DNA of 64,000 bases from Chiridota heheva (lineage: Eukaryota > Echinodermata > Holothuroidea > Apodida > Chiridotidae), in the NCBI GenBank assembly GCA_020152595.1, contig JAIGNY010000327.1, forward strand, positions 2,840,956-2,904,955, written 5' to 3'. The number at the start of each line of letters is the position of its first letter. Within the stretch, counting starts at the first letter, position 1. The notes beneath the pieces are model-generated. The model made no database searches and was not told the origin of the DNA. It worked only from the letters and a program-made list of their open reading frames with translations. Below are positions 44,675-59,600 of this stretch, in pieces. Both the position numbers and the translations under genes were made by a program.

Positions 44675-47600
44675 TTTCATGTCATGTGAAATGTCATGTC
44701 ATGTGAAGTGTCATGTCATGTGAAATTTTGTCATGTGAAATTTCAGGTCATGTGAAATTTTATGTCATGGGAAATTTCATGTCATGTGAAACTTCCTGTA
44801 ATGTGAAATTTCATGTCATGTAAAAATTCTTGTCATGTGAAATTTCATGACGTGAAATTTTATGTCATATGAAATTTCATGTCATGTGAAATTTTATTTC
44901 ATGTGAAAATTTGTCATGTGAAATTTTATATTATGAAATTTTCCTGTCATGTGAAATTTCATGTCATGTGAAATTTTATGTCATGTGAAATGTCATGTAA
45001 AATATCATGTCATGTGAAATTTTTTGCCATGTAAAGTGTCATGTCATTTGAAATTTTGTGTGAAATGTCATGTGAAATTTCCTGTCATGTGAAATTTTAT
45101 GTCATGTGAAATTGTGTCATGTGAAATTTTATGTCTTGTGAAATTTCCTGTTATGTGAAATTCTGTCATATGAAATTTCATGTCAAGTGAAAAGTCATGT
45201 CATGTGAAATTTCCTGTCATGTAAAATTTTATGTCATATGAAATTTTGTCATGTGAAATTTCATATCATTTGAAATTTCCTGTTATGTGAAATTTCATGA
45301 GGTGAAATTTTGTCATGTGAAATTTCATGTTATGTGAAATTTTATTTCATGTGAAAACTTATGTCATGTGAAATTTTATATCTTAAAAATTTCCTGTCAT
45401 GTGAAATTTTGTCATATGAAAATTCATGTCATGTGAAATTTTATGTCATGTGAAATGTCATGTCATGTAAAATATCATGTCATGTGAAATTTTATGCCAT
45501 GTAAAGTGTCATGTCATTTGAAATTTTGTGTGAAATGTCATGTAAAATTTCCTGTTATGTAAAATTTTATGTCATGTGAAATTTTATGTCATGTGAAATT
45601 TTATGTCATGTGAAATTTCATGTCATGTAAAATGTCATGTCATGTAAAATTTCATTTTATGTGAAATGTCATGGCATGTGAAATTCCATGTCATGTGAAA
45701 TTTCCTGTCATGTGAAATTTTATGTCATGAAATTTTACTGTCATGTGAAATTTTGTCATGTGAAATTTCATGTCATGTGAAATTTTATGTCATGTGAAAT
45801 GTCATGTCATGTGAAATTGTATGTCGTGAAAATTCATGTCATGTGAAATTTTGTCATGTGAAATTTCATGTCATGTGAAATTTCATGTCATGTGAAATTT
45901 CCTGTCATGTGAAATTTTATGTCATGTGAAATTTTATGTCATGTGAAATTTCATGTCATGTGAAATTTCATGTCATGTGAAATTTCATGTCATGTGAAAT
46001 ATTAATGTCATGTGAAATTTTGTCATGTGAATTTCCATGTCATGTGAAATTTACTGTTATGTGAAATGTCATGTCATGTGAAATTTTATGTCATGTGAAA
46101 TTTCATGTCATGTGAAATTTCATGTCATGTGAAATTTCCTGTCATGTGAAATTTTTTGTCATGTGAAAATTTGTCATGTGAAATTTCATGTCATGTGAAA
46201 ATGTCATGTCATGTGAATTTTCATGTCATGTGAAATGTCATGTCATGTGAAATTTCATGTCATGTGAAATTTTATGTCATGTAAAATTTCATGTCATGTG
46301 AAATTCATGTCATGTGAAATTTCATGTCATGTGAAATTTTGTCATGTGAAATTTTGTCATGTGAAATGTCATGTCATGTGAAATTTTATGTCGTGAAATT
46401 GTCATGTAAACATGTGTCATGTGAAATTTTGTCATGTGAAATTTCATGTCATGTGAAATTTCATGTCATGTGAAATTTTATGTCATGTAAAATTTTGTCA
46501 TGTGAAATTTTGTCATGTGAAATGTCATGTCATGTGAAATTTCATATCATGTGAAATGTCATGTCATGTAAAATTTTATGTCATGTGAATTTTTATGCCA
46601 TGTGAAATTTCATGTCGTGAAATTTCATGTCATGTGAAATTTCATGTCATGTGAAATTTCCTGTTATGTGAAATTATCTGTCATGTGAACGTATGTCGTA
46701 AAATTTCATGTCATGTGAAATTTTGTCATGTAAAATGTCATGTGAAATTTCATGTCATGTGAAATTTTGTCATGTGAAATGTCATGTGAAATTCATGTCA
46801 TGTGAAATTTTGTCATGTAAAATTTCCTGTCATGTGATATTTTGTCATGTGAAATTTTGTCATGTGAAATTTTATGTTATGTGAAAAGTTTTGTCATGTG
46901 AAATTTCATGTCATGTGAAATTTTCATGTCATGTGAAATTTTTCATGTGTGAAATTTTTGTCATGTGAAATTTCATGTCATGTGAAATTTCATGTCATGT
47001 GAAATTTTGTCATGTGAAATTTCATGTCATGTAAAATTTCATGTCATGTGAAATTTCATGCCATGTGAAATTTCATGTCATGTGAAATTTTGTCATGTGA
47101 ATTTTTCATGTCATGTGAAATTTCCTGTCATGTGAAATTTCATGTCATGTGAAATTTTATGTCATGTGAAATTTCTGTCATGTGAAATTTTGTCATGTGA
47201 ATTTTATGTCATGTGAAATTTGTCATGTGAAATTTTTCATGTCATGTGAAATTTTGTCATGAAATTTCATGTCATGTGAAATTTTCATGTGAAATTTCAT
47301 GTCATGTGAAATTCATGTCATGAAATTTGTCATGTGAAATTTCATGTCATGTGAAATTTTTGTCATGTGAAATTTCATGTCATGTGAAATTTCATGTCAT
47401 GTGAAATTTCATGTCATGTCATGAAATTTTTTGAAATGTCATGTGAATTTTTTGTCATGTGAATTTTTTGTCATGTGAAATGTCATGTCATGTGAAATGT
47501 CATGTCATGTGAAATTGTATGTCATGTGAAATTCTGTCATGTGAAATTTTGACATGTGAATTTTCATATCTTGTGAAATTTCCTGTCATGTGAAATTTTG

Positions 47601-50600
47601 TCATGTAAAATTTTAGGTCATGTGAATTTTTCTGTCATGTGAGTTTTTATGTCATGTAAAATTTTGTCATGTGAAATTTTGTCATGTGAAATGTCATGTC
47701 ATGCGAAATTTCATGTCATGTAAAATGTCCTGTCATGTGAAATTTCATGTCATGTGAAATTTTCTGTCATGTGAAATTTCATGTCATGTGAAATTTCATG
47801 TCATGTGAAATTTCATGTCATGTGAAATTTCATGTCATGTGAAATTTCATGTCATGTGAAATTTTGTCATGTGAAATTTCATGTCATGTGAAATTTCATG
47901 TCATGTAAAATTTCATGTCATGTGAAATTTTGTCATGTGAAAATGTGTCATGTGAAATTTTTTGTCTTGTGAAATTTCCTGTCATGTGAAATTTCATGTC
48001 ATGTGAAATGTCATGTGAAATTTTATGTCATGTGAAATTTCCTGTCATGTGAATTTTCATATCATGTGAAATTTCCTGTCATGTAAAATTTTGTCATGTG
48101 AAATTTCATGTCATGTGAAATTTTCTGTCATGTGATTTTTATGTCATGTAAAATTTTGTCATGTGAAATTTTGTCATGTGAAATGTCATGTCATGTGAAT
48201 TTTCATGTCATGTAAATTTTCATGTCATGTAAAATTCTGTCATGTGAAATTGTGACGTGAATTTCCATGTCATGTGAAATTTACTGTTATGTGAAATGTC
48301 ATGCCATGTGAAATTTCCTGTTATGTGATTTTTCCTGTCATGTAAAATTATGTCGTGAAATTTCCTGTCATGTGAAATTTCCTGTCGTGAATTTTTATGT
48401 CATGTAAAATTTTGTCATGTGAATTTTATGTCATGTGAAATGTTTTGTCATGTGAAATTTCATGTCATGTGAAATTCATGTCATGTGAAATTTCATGTCA
48501 TGTGAAATTTCATGTCATGTGAAATTTTATGTCATGTGAAATTTCATGTCATGTGAAATTTCATGTCATGTGAAATTTCATGTCATGTGAAATTTTATGT
48601 CATGTGAAATTTTGTCATGTGAAATTTTGTCATGTGAAATTTTGTCATGTGAAATGTCATGTCATGTGAAATTTCATGTCATGTGAAATGTCATGTCATG
48701 TAAATTTTATGTCATGTGAAATTTTGTCATGTGAAATTTCATGTCATGTGAAATTTCATGTCATGTGAAATTTCCTGTCATGTGAAATTTTATGTGAAAT
48801 CATGTGTGAAATTTTCTGTCATGTGAAATTTCTGTCATGTGAAATTTTGTCATGTGAAATTTTGTCATGAAATTTCCATGTCATGTGAAATTTTGTCATG
48901 TGAAATTTTATGTCATGTGAAATTTTGTCATGTGAAATTTTGTCATGTGAAATTTCATGTCATGTGAAATTTCCTGTCATGTGAAATTTCATGTCATGTG
49001 AAATTTTGTCATGTGAAATTCATGTCATGTGAAATTTCATGTCATGTGAAATTTCATGTCATGTGAAATTTCATGTCATGTGAAATTTCATGTCATGTGA
49101 AATTTTGTCATGTGAAATTCATGTCATGTGAAATTTTGTCATGTGAAATTTTGTCATGTCATGAAATTTTGTCATGTCATGTGAAATTTCATGTCATGTA
49201 AATTTTCATGTCATGTAAAATTTTGTCATGTGAAATTTCATGTCATGTGAAATTTCATGTCATGTGAAATTTTCATGTCATGTGAAATTTTGTCATGTCA
49301 TGTCATGTGAAATTTTCATGTCATGAAAATTTTGTCATGTGAAATTTTGTCATGTGAAATTTCATGTCATGTGAAATTTCATGTCATGTGAAATTTTGAA
49401 ATTTCATGTCATGTGAAATTTTGTCATGTGAAATTTCATGTCATGTGAAATTTTCATGTCATGTGAAATTTCATGTCATGTGAAATTTCATGTCATGTGA
49501 AATTTCATGTCATGTGAAATTTCATGTCATGTGAAATTTCCTGTCATGTGAAATTTTGTCATGTGAAATTTTGTCATGTGAAATTTCATGTCATGTGAAA
49601 ATTATCATGTGAAATTTCATGTCATGAAAAATGTCATGTGAAATTTTGTCATGTGAAATTTCATGTCATGTGAAATTTCATGTCATGTGAATTTTTCATG
49701 TGAAATGTCATGTGAAATTTCATGTCATGTGAAATTTCATGTCATGTGAAATTCATGTCATGTGAAATTTTCATGTCATGTGAAATTCATGTCATGTGTA
49801 ATTTCATGTCATGTGAAATTTTTGTCATGTGAAATTTCATGTCATGAAATTTCATGTCATGTGAAATTTTCATGTCATGTGAAATTTTCATGTCATGTGA
49901 AATTTTTGTCATGTGAAATTCATGTCATGTGAAATTTCATGTCATGTGAAATTTCATGTCATGTGAAATTTCATGTCATGTGAAAATTTTGTCATGTGAA
50001 ATTTCATGTCATGTGAAATTTCATGTCATGTGAAATTTCATGTCATGTGAAATTTCATGTCATGTGAAATTTTGTCATGTGAATTTCATGTCATGTGAAA
50101 TTTCATGTCATGTCATGTGAAATGTCATGTCATGTGAAATGTCATGTCACGTGAAATTTCCTGTCATGTGAAATTTCATGTCATGTGAAATTCTCTCATC
50201 TGAAATGTCATGTCATTTGAAATTTAATGTCGTGAAAATTCATGTCATGAAATTTCATGTCATGTGAAATTTTGTCATGTGAAATTTTGTCATGTGAAAT
50301 TTCATGTCATGTGAAATGTCATGTCATATGAAGTTTCCTGTCATGTGAAATTTTTTGTCATGTGAAATTTCATGTCATGTGAAATTTCATGTCATGTGAA
50401 ATTTCATGTCATGTGAAATTTTTCATGTCATGTGAAATTTTGTCATGTGAAATTTCATGTCATGTGAAATTTTTATGTCATGTGAAATTTCATGTCATGT
50501 GAAATTTCATGTCATGTGAAATTTTTGTGAAATGTCATGTCATGTGAAATTTCATGTCATGTGAATTTTCATGTCATGTGAAATTTTATGTCATGTGAAA

Positions 50601-53600
50601 TTTATGTCATGTGAAATTTCATGTCATGTGAAATTTCATGTCATGTGAAATTTCATGTCATGTGAAATTCATGTCATGTGAAATTTCATGTCATGTGAAA
50701 TTTCATGTCATGTGAAATTTCATGTCATGTGAAATTTCATGTCATGTGAAATTTTGTCATGTGAAATTTCATGTCATGTGAAATTTTGTCATGTGAAATT
50801 TCATGTCATGTGAAATTTTATGTCATGTGAAATTTTATGCATCATGAAATTTTATGTCGTGAAATTTTCTGTCATGTGAAATGTCATGTGAAATTCATGT
50901 CATGTTCATGTCATGTGAAATTTTTGTCATGTGAAATTTCATGTCATGTGAAATTTCATGTCATGTGAAATTTCCTGTCATGTGAAATTTTGTCATGTGA
51001 AATTTTGTCATGTGAAATTTTGTCATGTGAAATTTCATGTCATGTGAAATTTCATGTCATGTGAAATTTCATGTCATGTGAATTTTCCTGTCATGTGAAA
51101 TTTCATGTCATGTGAAATTTTTGTCATGTGAAATTTCATGTCATGTGAAATTTCATGTCATGTGAAATTTCATGTCATGTGAAATTTCATGTCATGTGAA
51201 ATTTTATGTCATGTGAAATTTCATGTCATGTGAATTTTTTTCATGTCATGTGAAATTTTGTCATGTTAAAGTGTGTCATGTGAAATTTCATGTCATGTGA
51301 AATTTCATGTCATGTGAAATTTTGTCATGTGAAATTTCATGTCATGTGAAATTTCATGTCATGTGAAATTTCATGTCATGTGAAATTCATGTCATGTGAA
51401 ATTTTGTCATGTGAAATTTCATGTCATGTGAAATTTCATGTCATGTGAAATTTTGTCATGTGAAATTTTGTCATGTGAAATTTCATGTCATGTGAAATTT
51501 CATGTCATGTGAAATTTCATGTCATGTGAAATGTCATGTCATGTGAAATTTCATGTCATGTGAAATTTCATGTCATGTGAAATTTTGTCATGTGAAATTT
51601 TGTCATGTGAAATTTCATGTCATGTGAAATTTCATGTCATGTGAAATTTCATGTCATGAAGTTTCATGTCATGTGGAATTTCCTGTCATATAAAATTTCG
51701 TGTCATGTGAAAGTTTGTCATGTGAAACTTCCTGTCATGTGAAATATGTCATGTGAAATTTCATGTCATGTGAAATTTCATGTCATGTGAAATTTCATGT
51801 CATGTGAAATTTCATGTCATGTGAAATTTCATGTCATGTGAAATTTCATGTCATGTGTGAAATTTCATGTCATGTGAAATTTTGTCATGTGAAATTTTGT
51901 CATGTGAAATTCATGTCATGTGAAATTTCATGTCATGTGAAATTTCATGTCATGTGAAATTTCATGTCATGTGAAATTTTATGTCATGTGAAATTTTGTC
52001 ATGTGAAATGTCATGTGAAATTTTGTCATCATGTGAAATTTCATGTCATGTGAAATTTCATGTCATGTGAAATTTCATGTCATGTGAAATTTCATGTCAT
52101 GTGAAATGTCATGTCATGTGAAATTTCATGTCATGTGAAATTTCATGTCATGTGAAATGTCGTATCATGTGAAATTTCATGTCATGTGAAATGTCGGGTC
52201 ATGTGAAATTTCATATCTTGTGAAATTTTATGTCATGTGAAATGTCATGTTATGTGAAATTTCATGTTATGTGAAATTTCATGTCATGTGAAATTTCATG
52301 TAATGTGAAATTTCATGTCATGTGAAATTTCATGTCATGTGAAATTTCATGTCATGTGAAATTCATGTCATGTGAAATTTTGTCATGTGAAATTTTGTCA
52401 TGTCATGTCATGTGAAATTTCATGTCATGTGAAATTTCATGTCATGTGAATTTTCATGTCATGTGAAATGTCATGTCATGAAATTTTGTCATGTGAAATT
52501 TTGTCATGTGAAATTTCATGTCATGTGAATTTTGTCATGTCATGTGAAATTTCATGTCATGTGAAATTTCATGTCATGTGAAATTTATGTCATGTGAAAT
52601 TTCATGAAATTTCATGTGAAATTTTTGTCATGTGAAATTTTTCATGTCATGTGAAATTTTGTCATGTGAAATTTTTGTCATGTGAAATTTTTATGTCATG
52701 TGAAATTTCATGTCATGTGAAATTTCATGTCATGTGAAATTTTGTCATGTGAAATTTTGTCATGTCATGTGAAATTTCATGTCATGTGAAATTTCATGTC
52801 ATGTGAAATTTCATGTCATGTGAAATTTGTCATGTGAAATTTCATTTGTCATGTGAAATTTTGTCATGTGAAATTTTGTCATGTGAAATTATGTCATGTG
52901 AAATTTCATGTCGTGTGAAATTCTGTCATGTGAAATGTCATGTCATGTGAAATATCATGTCATGTGAAATGTCATGTCATGTAAAAATTCCTGTCATGTG
53001 AAATTTTGTCATGTGAAATTTTGTCATGTAAAATTTTGTCATGTCATGTGAAATTTCATGTCATGTTAAATTTTCATGCCATGTGAAATTTCATGTCTTG
53101 TGAAATTTTGTCATGTGAAATTTCATGTCATGTGAAATTTCCTGTTATGTGAAATTTCCTGTCATGTGAAATTTCATGTCATGTGAAATTTTTGTCATGT
53201 GAAATTTTTGTCATGTGAAATTTTTGTCATGTGAAATTTCATGTCATGTGAAATTTCATGTCATGTGAAATTTCATGTCATGTGAAATTTCATGTCATGT
53301 GAAATTTTGTCATGTGAAATTTCATGTCATGTGAAATTTCATGTCATGTGAAATTTTCATGTCATGTGAAATTTCATGTCATGTGAAATTTTCATGTCAT
53401 GTGAAATTTTGTCATGTGAAATTCATGTCATGTGAATTTGTCATGAAATTTCATGTCATGTGAAATTTATGTCATGTGAAATTTCATGTCATGTGAAATT
53501 TCATGTCATGTGAAATTTTGTCATGTGAAATTTCATGTCATGTGAAATTTCATGTCATGTGAAATTTTGTCATGGAAAATTCATGTCATGTGAAATTTCA

Positions 53601-56600
53601 TGTCATGTGAAATTTTTCATGTCATGTGAAATTTCCTGTCATGTGAATTTTTATGGCATGTGAAATTTTGTCATGTGAAATGTCATGTCATGTGAAATTT
53701 CATGTCATGTGAAATTTCATGTCATGTGAAATTTCATGTCATGTGAAATTTCATGTCATGTGAAATTTCATGTCATGTGAAATTTTATGCCATGTGAAAT
53801 TTCATGTCATGTGAAATTTCATGTCATGTAAAATTTTATGCAATGTGAAATTTCATGTCGTGAAATTTCATGTCATGTGAAACTTCATGTCATGTGAAAA
53901 TTTCATGTCATGTGAAATTTTCATGTCATGTGAAATTTCATGTCATGTGAAATTTTGTCATGTCATGAAATTTCATGTCATGTGAAATTTCATGTCATGT
54001 GAAATTTCATGTCATGTGAAATTTCATGTCATGTGAAATTTCATGTCATGTGAAATTTCATGTCATGTGAAATTTCATGTCATGTGAAATTTTGTCATGT
54101 GAAATGTCATGTCATGTGAAATTTTATGTCATGTGAAATGTCATGTCATGTGAAATTTCATGTCATGTGAAATTTATGTCATGTGAAATTTCATGTCATG
54201 TGAAATTTTGTCATGTGAAATTTTGTCATGTGAAATTCATGTCATGTGAAATTTCATGTCATGTGAAATTTCATGTCATGTGAAATTTCATGTCATGTGA
54301 AATTTTCATGTCATGTGAAATTTCATGTCATGTGAAATTTTATGCCATGTGAAATTTCATGACGTGAAATTTTGTCATGTGAAATTTCATGTCGTGTGAA
54401 ATGTCATGTCATGTGAAATTTTGTCATGTGAAATTTTGTCATGTGAAATGTCATGTCATGTGAAATGTCATGTCATGTGAATTTTCATGTCATGTGAAAT
54501 TTTTCATGTGAAATGTCATGTGAAAATTCATGCCATGTGAAATTTCCTGTTATGTAAAATTTCATGTCGTGTGAAATTTTATGGCATGTGAAACTTCATG
54601 TATGTGAAATTTTCTGTCGTGAAATTTTGTCATGTGAAATTTTGTCATGTGAAATTTCTTGTCATGTGAAATTTCATGTCATGTGAAATTTCATGTCATG
54701 TGAAATTTCATGTCATGTGAAATTTTTTCATGTCATGTGAAATTTCATGTCATGTGAAATTTCATGTCATGTGAAATTCATGTCATGTGAAATTTCATGT
54801 CATGTGAAATTTCATGTCATGAAATTTCATGTCATGTGAAATTTCATGTCATGTGAAATTTTCATGTCATGTGAAATTTCATGTCATGTGAAAATTTTGT
54901 CATGTGAAATTTCATGTCGTGAAATTTCATGTCATGTGAAATTTCATGTCATGTGAAATTTTGTCATGTGAAATTTCATGTCATGTGAAATTTCATGTCA
55001 TGTGAAATTTCATGTCATGTGAAATTTCATGTCATGTGAAATTTCATGTCATGTGAAATTTTTCATGTGAAAATGTCATGTGAAATTTTTGTCATGTGAA
55101 ATTTCATGTCATGTGAAATTTCATGTCATGTGAAATTTCATGGCATGTGAAATTTTGTCATGTGAAATGTGAAATTTCATGTCATGTGAAATTTTGTCAT
55201 GTGAAATTTCATGTCATGTGAAATTTCCTGTCATGTGAAATTTCCTGTCATGTGAATTTTTATGTCATGTGAAATTTTGTCATGTGAAATTTTGTCATGT
55301 GAAATGTCATGTCATGTGAAATTTTATGTCATGTGAAATGTCATGTCATGTGAAATTTCATGTCATGTGAAATTTCATGTCATGTGAAATTTCATGTCAT
55401 GTGAAATTTCATGTCATGTGAAATTTCATGTCATGTGAAATTTCATGTCATGTGAAATTTTGTCATGTGAAATTTCATGTCATGTGAAATTTTTGTCATG
55501 TGAAAATGTTGTGAAATTTTGTCATGTGAAATTTTGTCATGTGAAATTTCATGTCATGTGAAATTTTGTCATGTGAAATTTCATGTCATGTGAAATTTTT
55601 ATGTCATGTGAAATTTTTCATGTGAAATTTCATGTCATGTGAAATTTCATGTCATGTGAAATTTTCATGTCATGTGAAATTTTTTGTCATGTGAAATTTC
55701 ATGTCATGTGAAATTTCATGTCATGTGAAATTTCCTGTCATGTGAAATTTCATGTCATGTGAAATTTTATGTCATGTGAAATTTATGTCATGTGAAATTT
55801 TCATGTCATGTGAAATTTTGTCATGTGAAATTTTATGTCATGTGAAATTTCATGTCATGTGAAATTTCCTGTCATGTGAAATTTCATGTCATGTGAAATT
55901 TTGTCATGTGAAATTTCATGTCATGTGAAATTTCCTGTCATGTGAAATTATGTCATGTGAAATTTCATGTCATGTGAAATTCATGTCATGTGAAATTTTA
56001 TGTCATGTGAAATGTCATGTCATGTGAAATTTTGTCATGTGAAATTTTGTCATGTGAAATTTCATGTCATGTGAAATTTCATGTCATGTGAAATTTCATG
56101 TCATGTGAAATTTTGTCATGTGAAATTTTGTCATGTGAAATTTCATGTCATGTGAAATTTCATGTCATGTGAAAATTTCATGTCATGTGAAATTTCATGT
56201 CATGTGAAATTTCTGTCATGTGAAATTTCATGTCATGTGAAATTTTATGTCATGTGAAATTTCATGTCATGTGAAATTTTGTCATGTGAAATTTCATGTC
56301 ATGTGAAATTTTGTCATGTGAAATTTTTTGTCATGTGAAATTTCATGTCATGTGAAATTTCATGTCATGTGAAATTTCCTGTCATGTGAAATTTCATGTC
56401 ATGTGAAATTTTGTCATGTGAAATTTTTTGTCATGTGAAATTTTGTCATGTGAAATTTTCATGTCATGTGAAATTCATGTCTTGTGAAATTTCATGTCAT
56501 GTGAAATTTTTGTCATGTGAAATTTTGTCATGTGAAATTTTGTCATGTGAAATTTTGTCATGTGAAATTTCATGTCATGTGAAATTTCCTGTCATGTGAA

Positions 56601-59600
56601 ATTTCATGTCATGTGAAATTTCATGTCATAAAATTTCATGTCATGTGAATTTTCATGTCATGTGAAATTTTATGTCATGTGAATTTTCATGTCATGTGAA
56701 ATGTCATGTCATGTGAAATTTCATGTCATGTGAAATTTTGTCATGTGAAATTTCATGTCATGTGAATTTTTCATGAAATTTTTGCCATGTGAAATTTCAT
56801 GTCATGTGAAATTTCATGTCATGTGAAATTTCATGTCATGTGAATTTTCATGTCATGTGAAATGTCATGTCATGTGAAATTTCATGTCATGTGAAATGTC
56901 ATGTCATGTGAAATTTCATGTCATGTGAAATTTCATGTCATGTGAAAGTGTCATGTGAAATTTCATGTCCTGTGAAATTGTATGTCATGTGAAATTTCAT
57001 GTCATGTGAAATTTCATGTCATGTGAAATTTCGAGTCATGTAAAATTTTGTTATGTGAAGTTCTATGTCATGTGAAATTTCATGTCATGAAATTTTTGTT
57101 ATGTGAAATTTCATGTCTTGTAAAATTGTCATGTGAAATTTTGTCATGTGAAATTTTGTCATGTGAAATGTCATGTCATGTGAAATGTCATGTCATGTAA
57201 AATGTCATGTCATGTGAAATGTCATGTCATGTGAAATGTCATGTCATGTGAAAATTCATGTCATGTGAAATTTCCTGTCATGTGAAAGTTTATGTCATGT
57301 GAAATGTTATGTCATGTGAATTTTTGTCACGTGAAACTTCGTCATGTAAAATTTCATATCATGTGAAATTTCATGTCGTGAAATTTCCTGTCATGTAAAA
57401 TTATGTCGTGAAATTTCCTGTCATGTGAAACTTCCTGTCATGTGAAATTTCATGTCATGTGAAATTTCATGTCATGTGAAATATCATGTCATGTAAAATT
57501 TCCTGTCATGTGAAATTTTTGTCATGTGAAATTTTGTCATGTGAAATTTCATGTCATGTGAAATTTCATGTCATGTGAAATTTCATGTCATGTGAAATTT
57601 CATGTCATGTGAAATTTCATGTCATGTGAAATTTCATGTCATGTGAAATTTCATGTCATGTGAAATTTCATGTCATGTGAAATTTCATGTCATGTGAAAT
57701 TTTATGTCATGTGAAATTTCATGTCATGTGAAATTTCATGTCATGTGAAATTTCATGTCATGTGAAATTTTTATGTCATGTGAAATTTTGTCATGTGAAA
57801 TTTTGTCATGTGAAATGTCATGTCATGTGAAATTTTATGTCATGTGAAATGTCATGTCATGTGAAATTTTATGTCATGTGAAATTTCATGTCATGTGAAA
57901 TTTTGTCATGTCATGTCATGTGAAATTTTGTCATGTGAAATTTATGTCATGTGAATTTTATGTCATGTGAAATTTCATGTCATGTGAAATTTCATGTCAT
58001 GTGAAATTTCATGTCATGTGAAATTCATGTCATGTGAAATTTTTGTCATGTGAAATTTTGTCATGTGAAATTTTTTGTCATGTGAAATTTCATGTCATGT
58101 GAAATTTCATGTCATGTGTGAAAATTTTTGTCATGTGAAATGTCATGTCATGTGAAAATTTGTCATGTGAAATTCTGTCATGTGAAATGTCATGTCATTT
58201 GAAATTTTTGTCATGTGAAATTTTTCATGTCATGTGAAATTTTGTCATGTGTCATGTCATGTGAAATTTCATGTCATGTGAAATTTCATGTCATGTGAAA
58301 TTTTATGTCATGTGAAATTTCATGTCATGTGAAATTTCATGTCATGTGAATTTTCATGTCATGTGAAATTTTTTGTCATGTGAAATTTCATGTCATGTGA
58401 AATTTTGTCATGTCATGTGAAATTTCATGTCATGTGAAATTTCATGTCATGTGAAATGTCATGTCATGTGAAATTTCATGTCATGTGAAATTTCATGTCA
58501 TGTGAAATTTCATGTCATGTGAAATTTCATGTCATGTGAAATTTCATGTCATGTGAAATTTCATGTCATGTGAAATTTCATGTCATGTGGAATTTTGTCA
58601 TGTGAATTTTCATGTGAAATTTATGTCATGTGAAATTTTGTCATGTGAAATTTCATGTCATGTGAAATTTCATGTCATGTGAAATTTTATGTCATGTGAA
58701 ATTTCATGTCATGTGAAATTTCATGTCATGTGAAATTTCATGTCATGTGAAATTTCATGTCATGTGAATTTTCATGTCATGTGAAATTTTGTCATGTGAA
58801 ATTTCATGTCATGTGAAATTTCATGTCATGTGAAATTTCATGTCATGTGAAATTTCATGTCATGTGAAATTTTGTCATGTGAAATTTTATCATGTGAAAT
58901 TTCATGTCATGTGAAATTTCTGTCATGTGAAATTTCATGTCATGTGAAATTTTGTCATGTGAAATTTTGTCATGTGAAATTTTATGTCATGTGAAATTTC
59001 ATGTCATGTGAAATTTCCTGTCATGTGAAATTTCCTGTCATGTGAAATTCATGTCATGTGAAATTTCATGTCATGTGAAATTTTTATGTCATGTGAAATT
59101 TCATGTCATGTGAAATTTCATGTCATGTGAAAATGTCATGTTTGTCATGTGAAATTTCATGTCATGTGAAATTTCATGTCATGTGAAATTCATGTCATGT
59201 GAAGTTTTGTCATGTGAAATTTCATGTCATGTGAAATTTTTGTCATGTGAAATTTCATGTCATGTGAAATTTTGTCATGTGAAATTTTGTCATGTGAAAT
59301 TTCATGTCATGTGAATTTTCATGTCATGTGAAATTTTTCATGTCATGTGAAAATTTTGTCATGTGAAATTTCATGTCATGTGAAATTTCATGTCATGTGA
59401 AATTTCATGTCATGTGAAATTTCATGTCATGTGAAATTTCATGTCATGTGAAATTTTCATGTCATGTGAAATTTCATGTCATGTGAAATCATTTCATGTC
59501 ATGTGAAATTTCATGTCATGTGAATTTCATGTCATGTGAAATTTTGTCATGTGAAATTTTGTCATGTGAAATTTCATGTCATGTGAAATTTTGTCATCAT

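Noticed and set aside
56396..56599. Open frame with repeated HVKF/SCEI peptide
   Set aside because: It is a translation of satellite D; the frame stays open only where local unit lengths allow, and the peptide is the repeat itself.
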